Shown: one piece after another, positions 1 to 11,062 of the stretch
How positions within the stretch are numbered: the first letter of the stretch is position 1
Layout: each line of letters begins with the position of its first letter
Source: Tubulanus polymorphus
Taxonomy: Eukaryota; Nemertea; Palaeonemertea; Tubulaniformes; Tubulanidae
Direction of reading: 5' to 3'
Length of the DNA stretch: 64,000 nt
Assembly (NCBI RefSeq): GCF_964204645.1
Contig: NC_134035.1
Location: forward strand, 6,014,501-6,078,500
The notes under the pieces: model-generated
Seen by the model: only the letters and a program-made list of their open reading frames with translations
What the model was told of the DNA's origin: nothing
The model's database searches: none
Translations under genes and position numbers: made by a program

Positions 1-419
1 ATTATTAGGATCGCATGGTTTATTGTCATCTTACCAGTCGGAATATAGATCAGACCATGACTGGCGACGGTTTTGATGACGATTGAAAAACAGCCGGTTT
101 TTATTCGGTCGTTTAGAACGTCGAATGTGTCCGATTGGCTTCGAACGTCGAATCTCGTGCGGTCCCGGTCTCTTCCCGGAGGAAGTAAATGTGTTGATTC
201 GTCGTGGTTTCTCCTAATTTGCGGCACGCGTGATCGATTACATAACGCCGCCGCTGCCCTTCATCCTGTCTCTATAGCTCACTTGTAGGAATAGAATTCT
301 AGTAATTGGTCGTCGTCTCGCGGGGGGTGCGAGAGGTTGAACACATGTGATATGGCTATCAATGACGTGCTACTGGTGCGACACATCGTGCGACCAACCC
401 CTGAGACTCACTTCAATCT
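1..419. other. No gene recognised
   Basis: Non-repetitive sequence with one short open frame (73-288) of no recognisable similarity. Nothing else is supportable. Confidence 0.4.
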
Positions 420-820
420 AACCCTCAATCCGTCCCTCCCTTCCTCCCCTATTTCCATTCCCTCCCACCTCCCCTCCATCCCTCCCTACTTCGCTCCATC
501 ACTCCCACCTTCCCTCCTTCCTTCCCTCCCTGTGTCCCTCCCTTCATTTCCCTCCCTCCCTATTACCCCTGTCCCCTCCATCCCTCCCCGTTTCCCCTGT
601 CCCTTCCACCCCTCCCTATTCTCTTCCATTCCCCCTCCCCCATCCCTCCATCCGTCCCTCCCTCTATCCCTCCCTCCCTCTATCCCTCCCTCCTTACTAT
701 TCCCCCTGTCCCCTCCATCCCTCCCTCCACCCTTCCCTATTCCCCACCATTCCTCCCTCCCCTGTCCTTCCATCTGTTCCTCCATCCCTCCCTCCGTACC
801 TCCATCCCTCCCTCCCACTT
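420..820 (+). repeat. 400-bp CCCTCC-rich polypyrimidine tract
   Basis: Nearly every base on the plus strand is C or T, built from CCCTCC and CATCC units. The proline/serine-rich ORF in one direction and the glycine/arginine-rich ORF in the other are by-products of this composition. Such mirror-like tracts can adopt triplex DNA. I see no gene here. Confidence 0.85.
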
Positions 821-1199
821 CAATGTGACCTTACACATCTTAAACCCCCGACTGATGTCTGACATTATGAATGTAACTTTCAAATCCGAAATAGTTAAAA
901 ACAACTTTGAAAAGACGAGGTTTTTTTTTCTTCAATTTTGACGCAATCGGCCGCTGGTTTCCAGTTAAGGGATGATCGATCATCAGATAATTGCCTAACA
1001 CGGAGGTACAACAGCATTAATTTAATATCCCCTGACGTCATACACACAGCGACGGTGTACACGAACCCCGTGGGGGTTTAAATATACGAGCCCCACGCGG
1101 GGCTTTAACGCTGCTTCACGAGTCGATTTCAACACTGATGAATTATTATACTTCTTATCTCATCGTTTCTTAACACCAAACATTCCGATGCCCCCTCGC
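821..1199. other. Unassigned sequence with a short inverted repeat
   Basis: Contains CCCCGTGGGGGTTTAAATAT and GAGCCCCACGCGGGGC near 1066-1104, an imperfect palindrome around TTTAAATAT. It resembles a TATA-like box within a hairpin, but no gene follows on either strand that I can support. Confidence 0.35.
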
Positions 1200-1576
1200 C
1201 TAAATCCGGCAATCATATTTCATTCGCAGATCTTCGTTCCTCTTCGCGCGCGCGACTAATGTTTGTCTATGGAACGGTTCTGAGAGTAACTTTCTGTTCT
1301 CTCGGTGCACAAATTGTAACCACTGAATATACACAGCTGATATTTTGTCATAAGGAGGGAAATAGGTGTCGGAATTGATATGGAGAGTTTCAGGCATCAG
1401 CTCTAAGCTGGCAGGAAGTGCTGGGAGAAAATGTGCAAAAATTTCAATGAATTTTTCCCCTACTATTCGATGCTTGACCTTGTTTCTTGATGATGACATC
1501 ACAGGGAAGCCCTTCAGCAGGGTATCACTAAGAAAGCCCTCTAAAAGGGCTTTCCCAGTTTCATTATCATCAAGAA
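1200..1576 (-). CDS. Unassigned ORF, possible terminal exon or transposon remnant
   Basis: On the minus strand a candidate acceptor (ACAACAG) ends at 1577, and an open frame runs to a TAG at 1202-1200, about 125 residues. The protein reads like real coding sequence: mixed composition with segments such as GEKFIEIFAHFLPALP and ISAVYIQWLQFVHRENRK, and a basic end. I see no known domain. No matching upstream exons on this strand were found among the repeats at 1.6-11 kb. It could be the last exon of a gene, a domesticated or decayed transposon, or chance. Confidence 0.3.
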
Positions 1577-2135
1577 CTGTTGTGCCATGTACTTATGACT
1601 CATAGGAAAACCCATTACCATCTATTTCAAAGTTGAACGCGCTTTACACTTTGCACCATGATTTCTTTCTTTATCAGCTGTTCATACGTCGTTGCAAATC
1701 CGTGTTCGAAACTAAAATTCACACAGTTGATCCTACTGGACCCGACGATGAAGGGTTAAACTACCGAGCGACGTCGAAAAACGATTTTTAAAGTCGTCGG
1801 TAAAAACGGACGAAAAACCGACGCGAGAAACGACAACGAGACGTGATTCGATGCAATTTTAATCAACAATTCAATGACTTCAAACGTATTTGATTTTCAA
1901 TTCATTTTCGTCACGCGAACGAACGACGACGTCTTTAAACCGATCAGCAGCTTCTAGCGAATGCGAACATATCATATACGTCGAAGTCTGAGCGAGTGTT
2001 AAGTTTTCCGTCAACTCTATACAGTCGATGCGTTATGATCCATGTTATGACGATAAAATGTAGGGAAGCCCACAATTCTTATCTTAAAAAAATGATAGGA
2101 AGTCTGAAAATGTTTCCTCGAGCCAGTAGTTTTTA

Positions 2136-2490
2136 GCTCTGCGGTGACCGATGGGTTAGGGGGATTATCCATCATTGTCTGTCCGTCAACTTTTGCTTCA
2201 ATTTGCTACTAGTGCTGCAGTTCTTTTCTGATCTTGATGAAACTGGCTACGTAGATACTATGGGCCAAGGGCTTAAAAGGTATAGAGCCATTTTTCATAT
2301 TTAATCTCTAGGGGGCGCTTTACTGGTGGCGCTTGTAATATCGTTAAATCGCTACTCATCCTACAATTGTAATCCGATCTTGACGAAATTTGGCATGAAG
2401 ATACTATGGGCCAAGGGCTAAAAAGTTTTAGGGCCGTTTTCCAGATTAAGACACTAGGGCGCGCTGTGCAGGTGGTCCTTGTAAAATCTT
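2136..2490 (+). repeat. Two tandem copies of a dispersed repeat (about 120-135 bp unit)
   Basis: GATACTATGGGCCAAGGGCT appears at about 2256 and again at about 2399, each preceded by a 'gatcttgatgaaa / gatcttgacgaaa' segment and followed by a GGGCGC segment. The copies have diverged. No ORF of note is inside. Confidence 0.6.
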
Positions 2491-2499
2491 ATCATAAAA

Positions 2500-2700
2500 C
2501 AGCGGAGCTGTATCAGCCGACAGGCTGCTTGTTACAACGTTTCGACTATAACCTATTAGTCATCTTCAGGAATACTGGTAGTCAGTATTCCTGAAGTTGA
2601 CTAATAGGTTATAGTGGAAATGTTGTACTACTTGCTCAAAGAAACATTTTTGGACTTAACATTTTTTTTTGTTATTACTGTGGGATTCTCTATAGATTAG
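2500..2700. mobile_element. Inverted pair of hammerhead-like units with a conserved right end
   Basis: ACAACGTTTCGACTATAACC through TTCAGGAATACT (about 2534-2576) is mirrored by AGTATTCCTGAAGTTGAC through GAAATGTTGT (about 2583-2625), with a loop of a few bases. Each arm has the CTGAAG-T/A box, a GACTA...TAGT hairpin and a GAAA box. Further right, ACTGTGGGATTCTCTA (2679-2694) repeats the end sequence of the elements at 21.8 and 47.8-48.3 kb, so this is probably a decayed member of that family. Confidence 0.45.
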
Positions 2701-3150
2701 TTTCAATATTCGTTACATGATAATCAGGCTATGTATCAGTTCTTGAATGTCAAATAATGTCACTCTGACGTGACATATAAATGTTTAGATAACTCTGCAC
2801 CATCTTATCAGTCTGAACTTTTTATCACCATATACTCCTAGTCGTCATCTGGTCTTGATGTTTTACGTAAACTGCCTCCTATCCCAAAGAGGAATATTGG
2901 TAGCCGATCTTTTTGTTTTATCTCACCAACACTATGGAACTTGCTTCCGAAACATATTTCGGGAGAGTGAATCGATCCATATCTTTAAGAAGTGACTTAG
3001 AGCACATATCTTTAATGAAACTTACAACTGAAATGTTGTAGCTCAAGGGAATATTATTGTATTTTAAACTGTATTGTTGAACATTTTTCTGTAAAGCGCT
3101 CTGCTGAGTCATTATAAGATTTAGCGCTACATAAAAATTTTTATAAAGAA

Positions 3151-3185
<35 letters not shown>
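3151..3185 (+). repeat. (ATT)n microsatellite
   Basis: About a dozen uninterrupted ATT units. Confidence 0.9.
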
Positions 3186-4784
3186 GTTTTTTATTTAGGA
3201 AATTTTTTGGTTGATTTTTTTTGGGTATTCGGAATCATTATATCTGCTTCTATACGTATCTGCTTATCATTTAACTGACATAAAACGCGACGTCGTAACT
3301 CTGATTAGACCGCGCCCCTTTTCTCGCCTTATGACTCTGTTATTAATTTGCGCGGCAATCCCACTTCCTCGAATAATAACTTACAAGTGAATATTGTCTC
3401 TGGGCCAAATAAAGAAAAAACGCTTTCCCTTTCGATCTATCGTTCGTGACATCGTTTGACATTCAGCGTTGACGCGTGTAAACATTAATCAGATGATGAC
3501 AGTAGGATTTAAATTCATACCACGGTGTCTGCCTGTATGCATCGACTTCATTGTTTATGAAATGCCATCTGACCTAAAGCAAGAGAGAGAGACAGAGTCT
3601 GAGAGAGACTACTGTTTCTTCTGTGTCTCAATAAATAACTCGTCTTTGAGATATGCCCGTAAACTTGTGAATGAGAGATGCTCGTAAACTCGAGAATAAT
3701 GGATGCCCGTAAACTTGAGAATGATAGGATGACCGCCCGCGTTGCTGTCCAATATGTTCAATACGCAGTAGCGAAACACCCACGAAACCACCGGTGCTTT
3801 TTAGCCCAGGGTCTACAGAGCTGCTAACTGTACACGGTATTACTATCTTGAAACAAGAATACTGATATGATTTGTTTGATACGTACAGGAATATGAAAGA
3901 TGTTACTGAGGGTCTTCCTGTTGATTACTGATTAATTTTGTATTTCAACAAAGTATTACTGAAAAATATTCAATTTGGTACTGATAGCACTTTTCAAAGG
4001 TCAGCAGCCCTGGAACTCAAAATTTTTCGATTCAATATGTTTTTGTGGTTTATTGGGGGGGGGGGGGATGTACGTAGTTGTTTTTGACTGTATAGAGAAC
4101 ATATAATCTGTTCTTAAACCGGAGTGCATGTATTGCCTTTATTTTCCTACATCACAGATGGGTAGAATATAAATGGCCCCCTCTTATTGCGTAGACTTCG
4201 ATCTTACAAACAGATGCCAGAAAGTGATATCAATGTATTTTTCTATGGAACATGGTTCTGATGATGGTCTATCCGTAAACGTATAATATCTCTTCCCGAA
4301 GGAGGGAATATCGGTACGAAATGTTTAGTTTACATTATATTCTAATCTCGTTCAGATTTTTAAAGATGTTTACCTTCAATTCAACACTCAATTATTACAG
4401 AATCTATAAATCACACGTCTCGATTACCTCGGGGTAGACTAGAGCGCGTTTACACGGATACCCCATATGTCTGGCTTCTACAGGCAATTCTGCCATTACC
4501 AACACGCCATTTTTTAGCCAGACCAATTATAGAATTTCGCCTCATTTGTTTCATGTTTCAAGGGACGTTTACAGATGAACTTATCGTTATGTTACTGTTT
4601 TCTTTTTGTCATTGCAAAAGTAGCTCTTGGGAAATCATGAGAAGTTAGGCGCGTGTTGAATATATACGATCACACTGTTTGCTGTTGTAGACGCGTGTGG
4701 TGTGTCTGTGATTAATGATTGCAGTCACTGTGGGCGTGATGACATAAGTTAACTTCTTTCTATTCGTACTTACGTTTTGTTTAT

Positions 4785-4990
4785 TGGGTCCATCCATATT
4801 GGCGGTGCCCATGTCGGTGATGTCTTGATATGGGTGTCCGTGCTGAGTGTGTCCATGTGGGAGGTGTCCTTGTTGGTGATCTCCGGGACGTTGGAAGTGT
4901 CCACTTTGGGGTAATCAATGTTGGTGATGTCTACGCTGTGTGTACCCTAAGTTGGGGTCTCCACAATATTGGGGGTGTCCTCATGTCTGC
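4785..4990 (+). repeat. Degenerate GT-rich minisatellite
   Basis: Imperfect units around GGTGTCC and TTGGTGATGTC recur every 20-35 bases, with enough divergence that copy number is unclear. Confidence 0.5.
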
Positions 4991-4999
4991 ATAGGTCCA

Positions 5000-7239
5000 T
5001 CTGGATTGAATAAATGAAAACTGCCCATTGGAATATAGATTTTTTTTGCGCAGTGATATAATCATCCGTGGGTCAACATTTGCATACGCGTTTGTCACAG
5101 CTCCTATGTACGTACGTGTGCATGCATTCTAGTTTTTGGCAGATGTGGAAAGTACTTGAAATTAGACTCAGTTGCAGCCAGCAGGTCGATATTAAAGCTA
5201 CACACAAACACACACACACATGTTTTCTTTGAATTCTGTCGATCGCTGATCAATGTCTACAGGTGTTATGAATATGACAAAATCTTAACATTGCTTGACG
5301 CTTGCAGCGTAGCTGCTAACTGTCCCGTATTTTGCGGGATAGTCACTGAATTTTATAGTTTGTCCCGGTTTCTCGGGAAACAATAAAAATGTCATAGATT
5401 TTTAAGCAATTTCATCACGCGAAAATGTCACAGTTTTTATTAATTTCAATATTTTCGACGGAAGTTGGCAAGCGGCAAGGGAATAGATGATCGATATAGG
5501 TGGCGGTAGTGATATATTATTACAAGTGAACACTAAGGCGCTAGTTAGATTTCCTGATAATTTCTGTGAATTTTACAAAATTTTTATCCAGAAGATGCAG
5601 CTCTCTTCACCCGGGCACAAGATGAGTGCTTGAATTAAGTTTACAAAACTTACACGCTGAAATCTTCACTGAGGATGAGAATCGCTGAGGATGTCCCTGA
5701 AAATTGTGACTGTCGTGGAAAGTGGCGATCTCTGTCCATCGAAACAATTTTCAGGGGTTGGCAGATCTGTTGTAGTTGGAGTCCGGTATTTTCTTCATTT
5801 TCCGAGGACCTTGTGGTGAATCTAAAAAGAATATTTGATTTCATCAACGCCGTCTCCGGGTCTTGTTTTCTTCGAATCGAAAGATTCATCATACTTCGAG
5901 ATTTGTTGTTGATATGTTTAATTTCGCGATGTCAATCGATGCGCGTTAGTTTTTTTGTTTCGATATTTTATCGAATAAACGTCGTGTTATTGTCGCGATA
6001 TCAATAGTTTTAATCAGAACATCCGACGATTCATCGACGGTCCATGTCGAAGTGCAGCGAACTGTGGTTCACACGTCGCGAGACGCTGCGCGTTGAACTG
6101 CGGTAACCCTAACCCCTAACGGTAACACGCATCCCGCTCTTAGAGAATGAATCAAATCTAAAGGATCATCTTTTCTCTGAAGTCACTTTTCCGGGACAGG
6201 CTATGCAGCTGTACGATACTAGGATACCTTATGCAGGAGCGGTTTGTTACATGATTTACTTGCGTTCTCCAAAACAGTTTTTAGAGGGGGCGGTCACCCC
6301 TTTCACTTTTATTGACGCCCCTCTGAAAATCAACCATCCCTTATAGAATATCTTCCACCCCTACCAGAGTGGATGACATTGCTTTATATATTCAGCTTAT
6401 ATGAAAGATAAGAGATTAAACTGAAGTTAACCGTGAATTTTTGGTTTTTTTTGGGGGATCGAAAACCTCACTACTTCAGCAGCCGCAATGTCATACACTG
6501 AACAATGAATGCAGCCCCTTTATTATAATCCAGCATATGGGAGAACACTGTTTACTGGTAAAGCTCATCTCCTTATCGCCATCTATGAACATTAGTGAAA
6601 ACTAATCGCCGAGCGCTTGCTCGTGTCTGGTGCTGCCCCGCTTTCAGTCGGTGCATGCACTGTGAGTCACCTGGTTATATCGACGGATAAAACTGACTCA
6701 TCTTTGTGACGTTTATTACTCGAGTTCGTCGTATGACATGTTTTCGGGCGGTGTCTCGTATTTCGGGTGTTGTTGTCGGGCGGGGTCTGGTATTACGAGT
6801 GTTTGTTGTAGTTGCCTCGGGACGCTTACGCAACGGTGCCTGTTAACAAAATACTGCGGCATAAGTTCTGCCAGGTTTACAGTTATACACGACTTTTTTC
6901 TCGATGATCAATGAAAACTACACCGAGCAGAACGGTTCATCTTATTTGATAATATTTTTTGAAGTATTTGAATTCCGGGCCCCGGTCGTACAATCTACTG
7001 CCCTAACAATGGCCCGATCCGAATAGAGACGTCGTTCACCGATATCGGTGCACTTCTAGCACGTCGCAAGTTTTAATGTTAAATTTTTACGGACACTTCG
7101 ATCAATTGTGACGAGGTTTGGTATCTAGTACATGACCTCATGCGTTTTTATTTTTATGTAAAATGCTTACCCTAATCCTAGAAATTTTTTTAGAATCGGG
7201 GCAATTAGGGCAAGATGGCTAATGACAATATGGATTATT
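5000..7239. other. Intergenic sequence, no gene recognised
   Basis: Mixed unique sequence with a (CA)n tract near 5206-5220, overlapping open frames on both strands at 5650-6007 without recognisable similarity, and a short CCCTAACCCCTAAC near 6107 that is too short to call telomeric. Confidence 0.4.
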
Positions 7240-7370
7240 TTGCCACAAATGGCATTTTAGGGCCGGCTTGCGACCTTGTTTGTGCCAGCCTAGGTATCTG
7301 AGGGCCGGATTATGACCTTTTTGCCAATAAATGGCATTTTTGGGCTTGTGACCTTTTTTGCGCCGAATGT
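7240..7370 (+). repeat. Degenerate tandem repeat around GGCCGG...GACCTT
   Basis: ATGGCATTTT, then GGGCC or GGGCTTG, then GACCTT and TTTGTGCC or TTTGCGCC recur two to three times. Short and diverged. Confidence 0.45.
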
Positions 7371-7685
7371 TGTTATTTTAGGTCTCCCTATAATCCTCCC
7401 CCCTGCTGTCTGGCTTGCTCCCTCTCTCTCATTGTCTGCAGTTTCCTGATAAGACGATCAGATCGTTATATAAAGGTTAAACGGGGATTTACCATTAGCG
7501 ATAATAAAAAACCAATCCGCAGAATGATCCATAAAATCAATGCCCCGGTAATAAACCTCCTTCGCTCAATACGCATTACATCGATACAGCGCAATTATCA
7601 TATAATCTATTCATTCTTTCATATCCACTTTATAATAATTGGTTTTCTTACCAATCGTTAACTAAAAACGCTGCTTGGCATATTT

Positions 7686-7908
7686 GGTAGCGTTGGGACT
7701 GCTGTAATTATTTCTAGGAGTTGATAGTCAGGGAACTCAGTAGCGTTGAAATTGAGAATCATGAAACTCGGTAGCATTGGGACTATTGTAAGTATTTCAC
7801 TGAGTTGAGAATCGGGGGAACTCCGTAGCTTTGGAGTTGAGAATCAGGGAACTCAGTAGCGTTGGAACTGCTGTAATTTTTTCACCAAGCTGAATATTGG
7901 AGAACTCA
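7686..7908 (+). repeat. Irregular tandem repeat (GGAACTCAGTAGCGTTGG units)
   Basis: GGAACTCAGTAGCGTTG-type segments recur four or five times with partly deleted spacers (ACTGCTGTAATTATTTC and GAGTTGAGAATC). It abuts the 41-bp minisatellite that follows. Confidence 0.6.
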
Positions 7909-7931
7909 AAGGTTTTTAGAAAAATCCCCAA

Positions 7932-8240
7932 CTTAACCAGTAGCTTGTAATGAGTTGAAAATGGTCAGCCAAGTTGACTAGTAGCTAGTAAGGAGTTGAA
8001 AAACGGGTTGCCGAGTTGACCAATAGCTAGTAAGGAGTTGAAAACGGTTTGCCGAGTTGACCAGTAGCTAGTAAGGAGTTGAAAACGGTTAGCCGAGTTG
8101 ACCAGTAGCTAGTAAGGAGTTGAAAACGGTTAGCTGAGTTGACCAGTAGCTAGTAAGGAGTTGAAAACGGTTAGCTGAGTTGACCAGTAGCTAGTAAGGA
8201 GTTGAAAACGGTTTGCCGAGTTGACCAGTAGCTAGTAAAA
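7932..8240 (+). repeat. 41-bp minisatellite, about 7.5 copies
   Basis: The unit begins GACCAGTAGCTAGTAAGGAG and continues with TTGAAAACGG, a variable TTAGCC or TTTGCC, then GAGTT. The central copies are nearly identical; the outer copies drift. All copies abut directly, so it is not a CRISPR-like array. Confidence 0.9.
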
Positions 8241-8564
8241 GGAGTAACGAGAACAAGTCTACTGTACATGTTGTATCTACAACAAGAGTTGTATGGGGCT
8301 CTTGAGGGACAAACAAATTGATCTATGACATCAAAGCCATATCTGGGGATATTCTATTTCCTCGTATAAACAAGTGGTTATTAAGCTTGACCGTTGAATT
8401 ATCTCTCAGGGCTTAAACCGGCCACACACTTCCCTGATTTCACTGGATTGCCCGGCAAAGCCGATTCATTAGTTGATCCGATAAAATTGGGAGTGTGCGC
8501 TCGAAAGTCTGCCTCGTATGGTATATCCATCAAACATATATGATATTTCCGTGGCTTGAATCTG

Positions 8565-8835
8565 TTTCGATGTACTGGTAATCACTGGTCCAACGGTCTG
8601 ACTAAGATGTACCGGTCATCATTGGTTCAGTGGTCTGGTTAAAATGTACCGGTCATCACTGGTCCAGCGGGCTTACCGGTCATCACTGGTCCAGCAGTCT
8701 GTTTAAAATGTACCGGTCATAACTGGTCCAGCACTCTGACCTGTCATCACTGGTCCAGCAGTCTGTTTAAAATTACCGGTCATCACTGGTCCAGCACTCT
8801 GACCTGTCATCACTGGTCCAGCGGTCTGGTTGAAA
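8565..8835 (+). repeat. Minisatellite around CCGGTCATCACTGGTCCAGC
   Basis: About eight units share TCATCACTGGTCCAGC followed by GGTCTG or AGTCTG and an optional GTTTAAAATGTA. Units with and without the optional part alternate, giving a higher-order pattern. Confidence 0.8.
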
Positions 8836-8999
8836 TGAGAGTGCGCAGTACCACTTGAATGAACAAACTCATCAAGTTCCAAAGAAGCCCTTTTCTGGCC
8901 TTGTGTTAGATATTATAAAAAAGATCTTTCATTCCTGGCTGCGTTTGTGATGTTCTGAAGGTACAAAAGATCGATCTAATGCGGCGATCGCTTTTTCTG

Positions 9000-11062
9000 T
9001 AAAGTCACTAGATTAATTGAAAAAAGTTGTTTATTCATAAAAGACGCATGGACGAGCGTGTACTGATTCGGCGTCTGTTTACGCGAGCTCGTCGTCTTCG
9101 CGTTTACGGTAAAAATGTTGCATCGGTACACGCATAACGATGACATCACGACGACGACAACGACGGTGTATGCTCGGTATGCGCGTACTCTTCAGCTGTT
9201 TCCTCTGAACCGATGCAGCTGCAGCAGCCTCGCGCAGACTCGGTGATGCTGTATTTATTTGCCGTCGAGATGTCGTAATACGACGTCTGATTTTTGCGTT
9301 CGACTTTAAAACGTCGATTGGTTAATCGTCCCGAAGGATTACGGCGAGATCGAAGCTCGCGACTCTTTTAACTCGAAACTCGAAACCGATCAATTGAGAA
9401 AGCAACTATCCGAGTCTTAAACCAGTCGTGGACGGTTCGAGGTCTTAGGCCGACGAATTATTTTGGGATATAGGGCACGCGTTCTCGCGGCTGGTTTGAC
9501 CTATTTTGTCGTCGCACGGATCAATTGTTTTTACATTTAACGAAGGATTTCTAATCGCTTGAAGAAGTTCTCATTACGCTCTGTGTCGGATAGAAAAATG
9601 TGTTCGATCTAATATCGCGACGACGACGGTCTGTCGTTTCTACAGCCCCCGTTATGAGTCATCGACGTTCAGCGGTTCGAGAAATGTTTAGTATCCATTG
9701 ACGACGCGATTCTCTCGAGTTGTGTCCGCGCGCGTGCGCCGCAGAGCGCGGAGACGACTGAAAACATTGTTGTCGTCGTCGTCGTCCACGGTAACGATCA
9801 GCTGATTCAGCGGGGTAGACGAACACGCTTCATTGATCTGTATCGGGGATAGAACTCCGGATACCGGGGATTCCTCCCACGCCGGTTACTCGCACGTCGT
9901 GAACTGTGTTTCGCACCGAAACGAACATATTATAAACGGCTGCATCAAAACAGCTGAAACACTGTCATGTGCAGTGACTGATTTGGATTTAAACATTTGT
10001 TTATGACGAACGGGGAAAGTATTTATACGATGTAACGTTTCGATATGATTAAAACGTCGTACCGATCAGATTTCGTGTTTTTTTTTTTATCGGATTCCGA
10101 TCGGATTCGTGATTCATCCCTAACGAGACTCATTCATGCAAATTATTATTATATACGATTTATAATCGAGAGTAGTAACGTATATGGCTGCCAGCTGCAG
10201 GTGTAGCTATTACCGTCGTCGTTTTATAGGACATACACGTATTAAACTAGTGTCATTATGACATAATATCAACGGGTATTTCAGCAGTGCGAGGAGCGAG
10301 CGACACTTTCAACGACCGATGTCAAACTGAATGCCGTTGATTTCAGATATCTTCGGACAAATCTTCAAAAATTCAGTTGTTTATTATTTACGTAACTGTT
10401 CACATTTCGTTGTCGGGACTAAAGCGCAAGACGGAAGTTAATTCGTCGATTCTGATTCCGTAGTCGGGTCGTGGTCCGTCTGAACGTTTCGTTTTAGAAA
10501 TCGAGGGACTCTATGTAAATCTATGTATATATTGTACCGCCGGGGCTGCAGTCGGTGAAAATCCTAATGGAATATCTGTGCGCCGACGGTTCTAGTTCTG
10601 TTTAAGTTGAAGTAGAAAAGGAAGGAAATATCGGAATATATCGAGTTGAGAGTCGAATATATCGAGAGAGTTGAATATATGTACATATACATATATTGAC
10701 TGTAGTGGTTTATGTAGCAGTGTTCTCTGGGTTTTAAGTTAACAGCAGCAGCAGCAGCAATAGCGCGGCGTGGTATGTTACAAGTTTCTCTCAGATTTAT
10801 CAAATCGCAGTTAAGCGTAAAAACAGTATAAACCAACATCGCGCTGCGTTGCGGCCGGTAATTACAGCGCGCCGTTTGTTATTCCGGTTATAACGAAGTT
10901 AACCTTCTCAAACAGTCAGACGTTGTTTCGTAAATGTCAAACTAATGTTTTTTTTTCTGCTTTCGGGCGAAAAAATTTAATTGAAAGGCAGGAGAACGAG
11001 ACTTTGCCGGGATAAATTAACGAGGATATGTTTTTATCGTTAGGCGAGGGCCGTCTAGAAAT
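9000..11062 (+). promoter_or_regulatory. CpG-rich upstream region of LNX exon 1
   Basis: From about 9.0 kb the sequence becomes rich in CG dinucleotides and CGTCGT runs, unlike the AT-rich repeats to the left. It leads directly to the LNX start codon at 11063. There is no convincing coding exon in it; the long antisense ORFs at 10564-11396 match nothing I recognise. I read it as promoter and 5' UTR. No TATA box or other defined promoter element was identified. Confidence 0.35.

Noticed and set aside
337-828. Long proline/serine-rich ORF
   Set aside because: It is the translation of the CCCTCC tract; an equally long Gly/Arg ORF runs on the other strand.
6106-6125. Telomere repeat
   Set aside because: Only two or three CCCTAA-like units, embedded in ordinary sequence; the CCCTAACCC near 16.75-16.87 kb belongs to a local tandem repeat.
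7932-8240. CRISPR-like array
   Set aside because: Units abut with no variable spacers and the genome is eukaryotic; it is a minisatellite. The same applies to 19258-19640 and 40930-41640.
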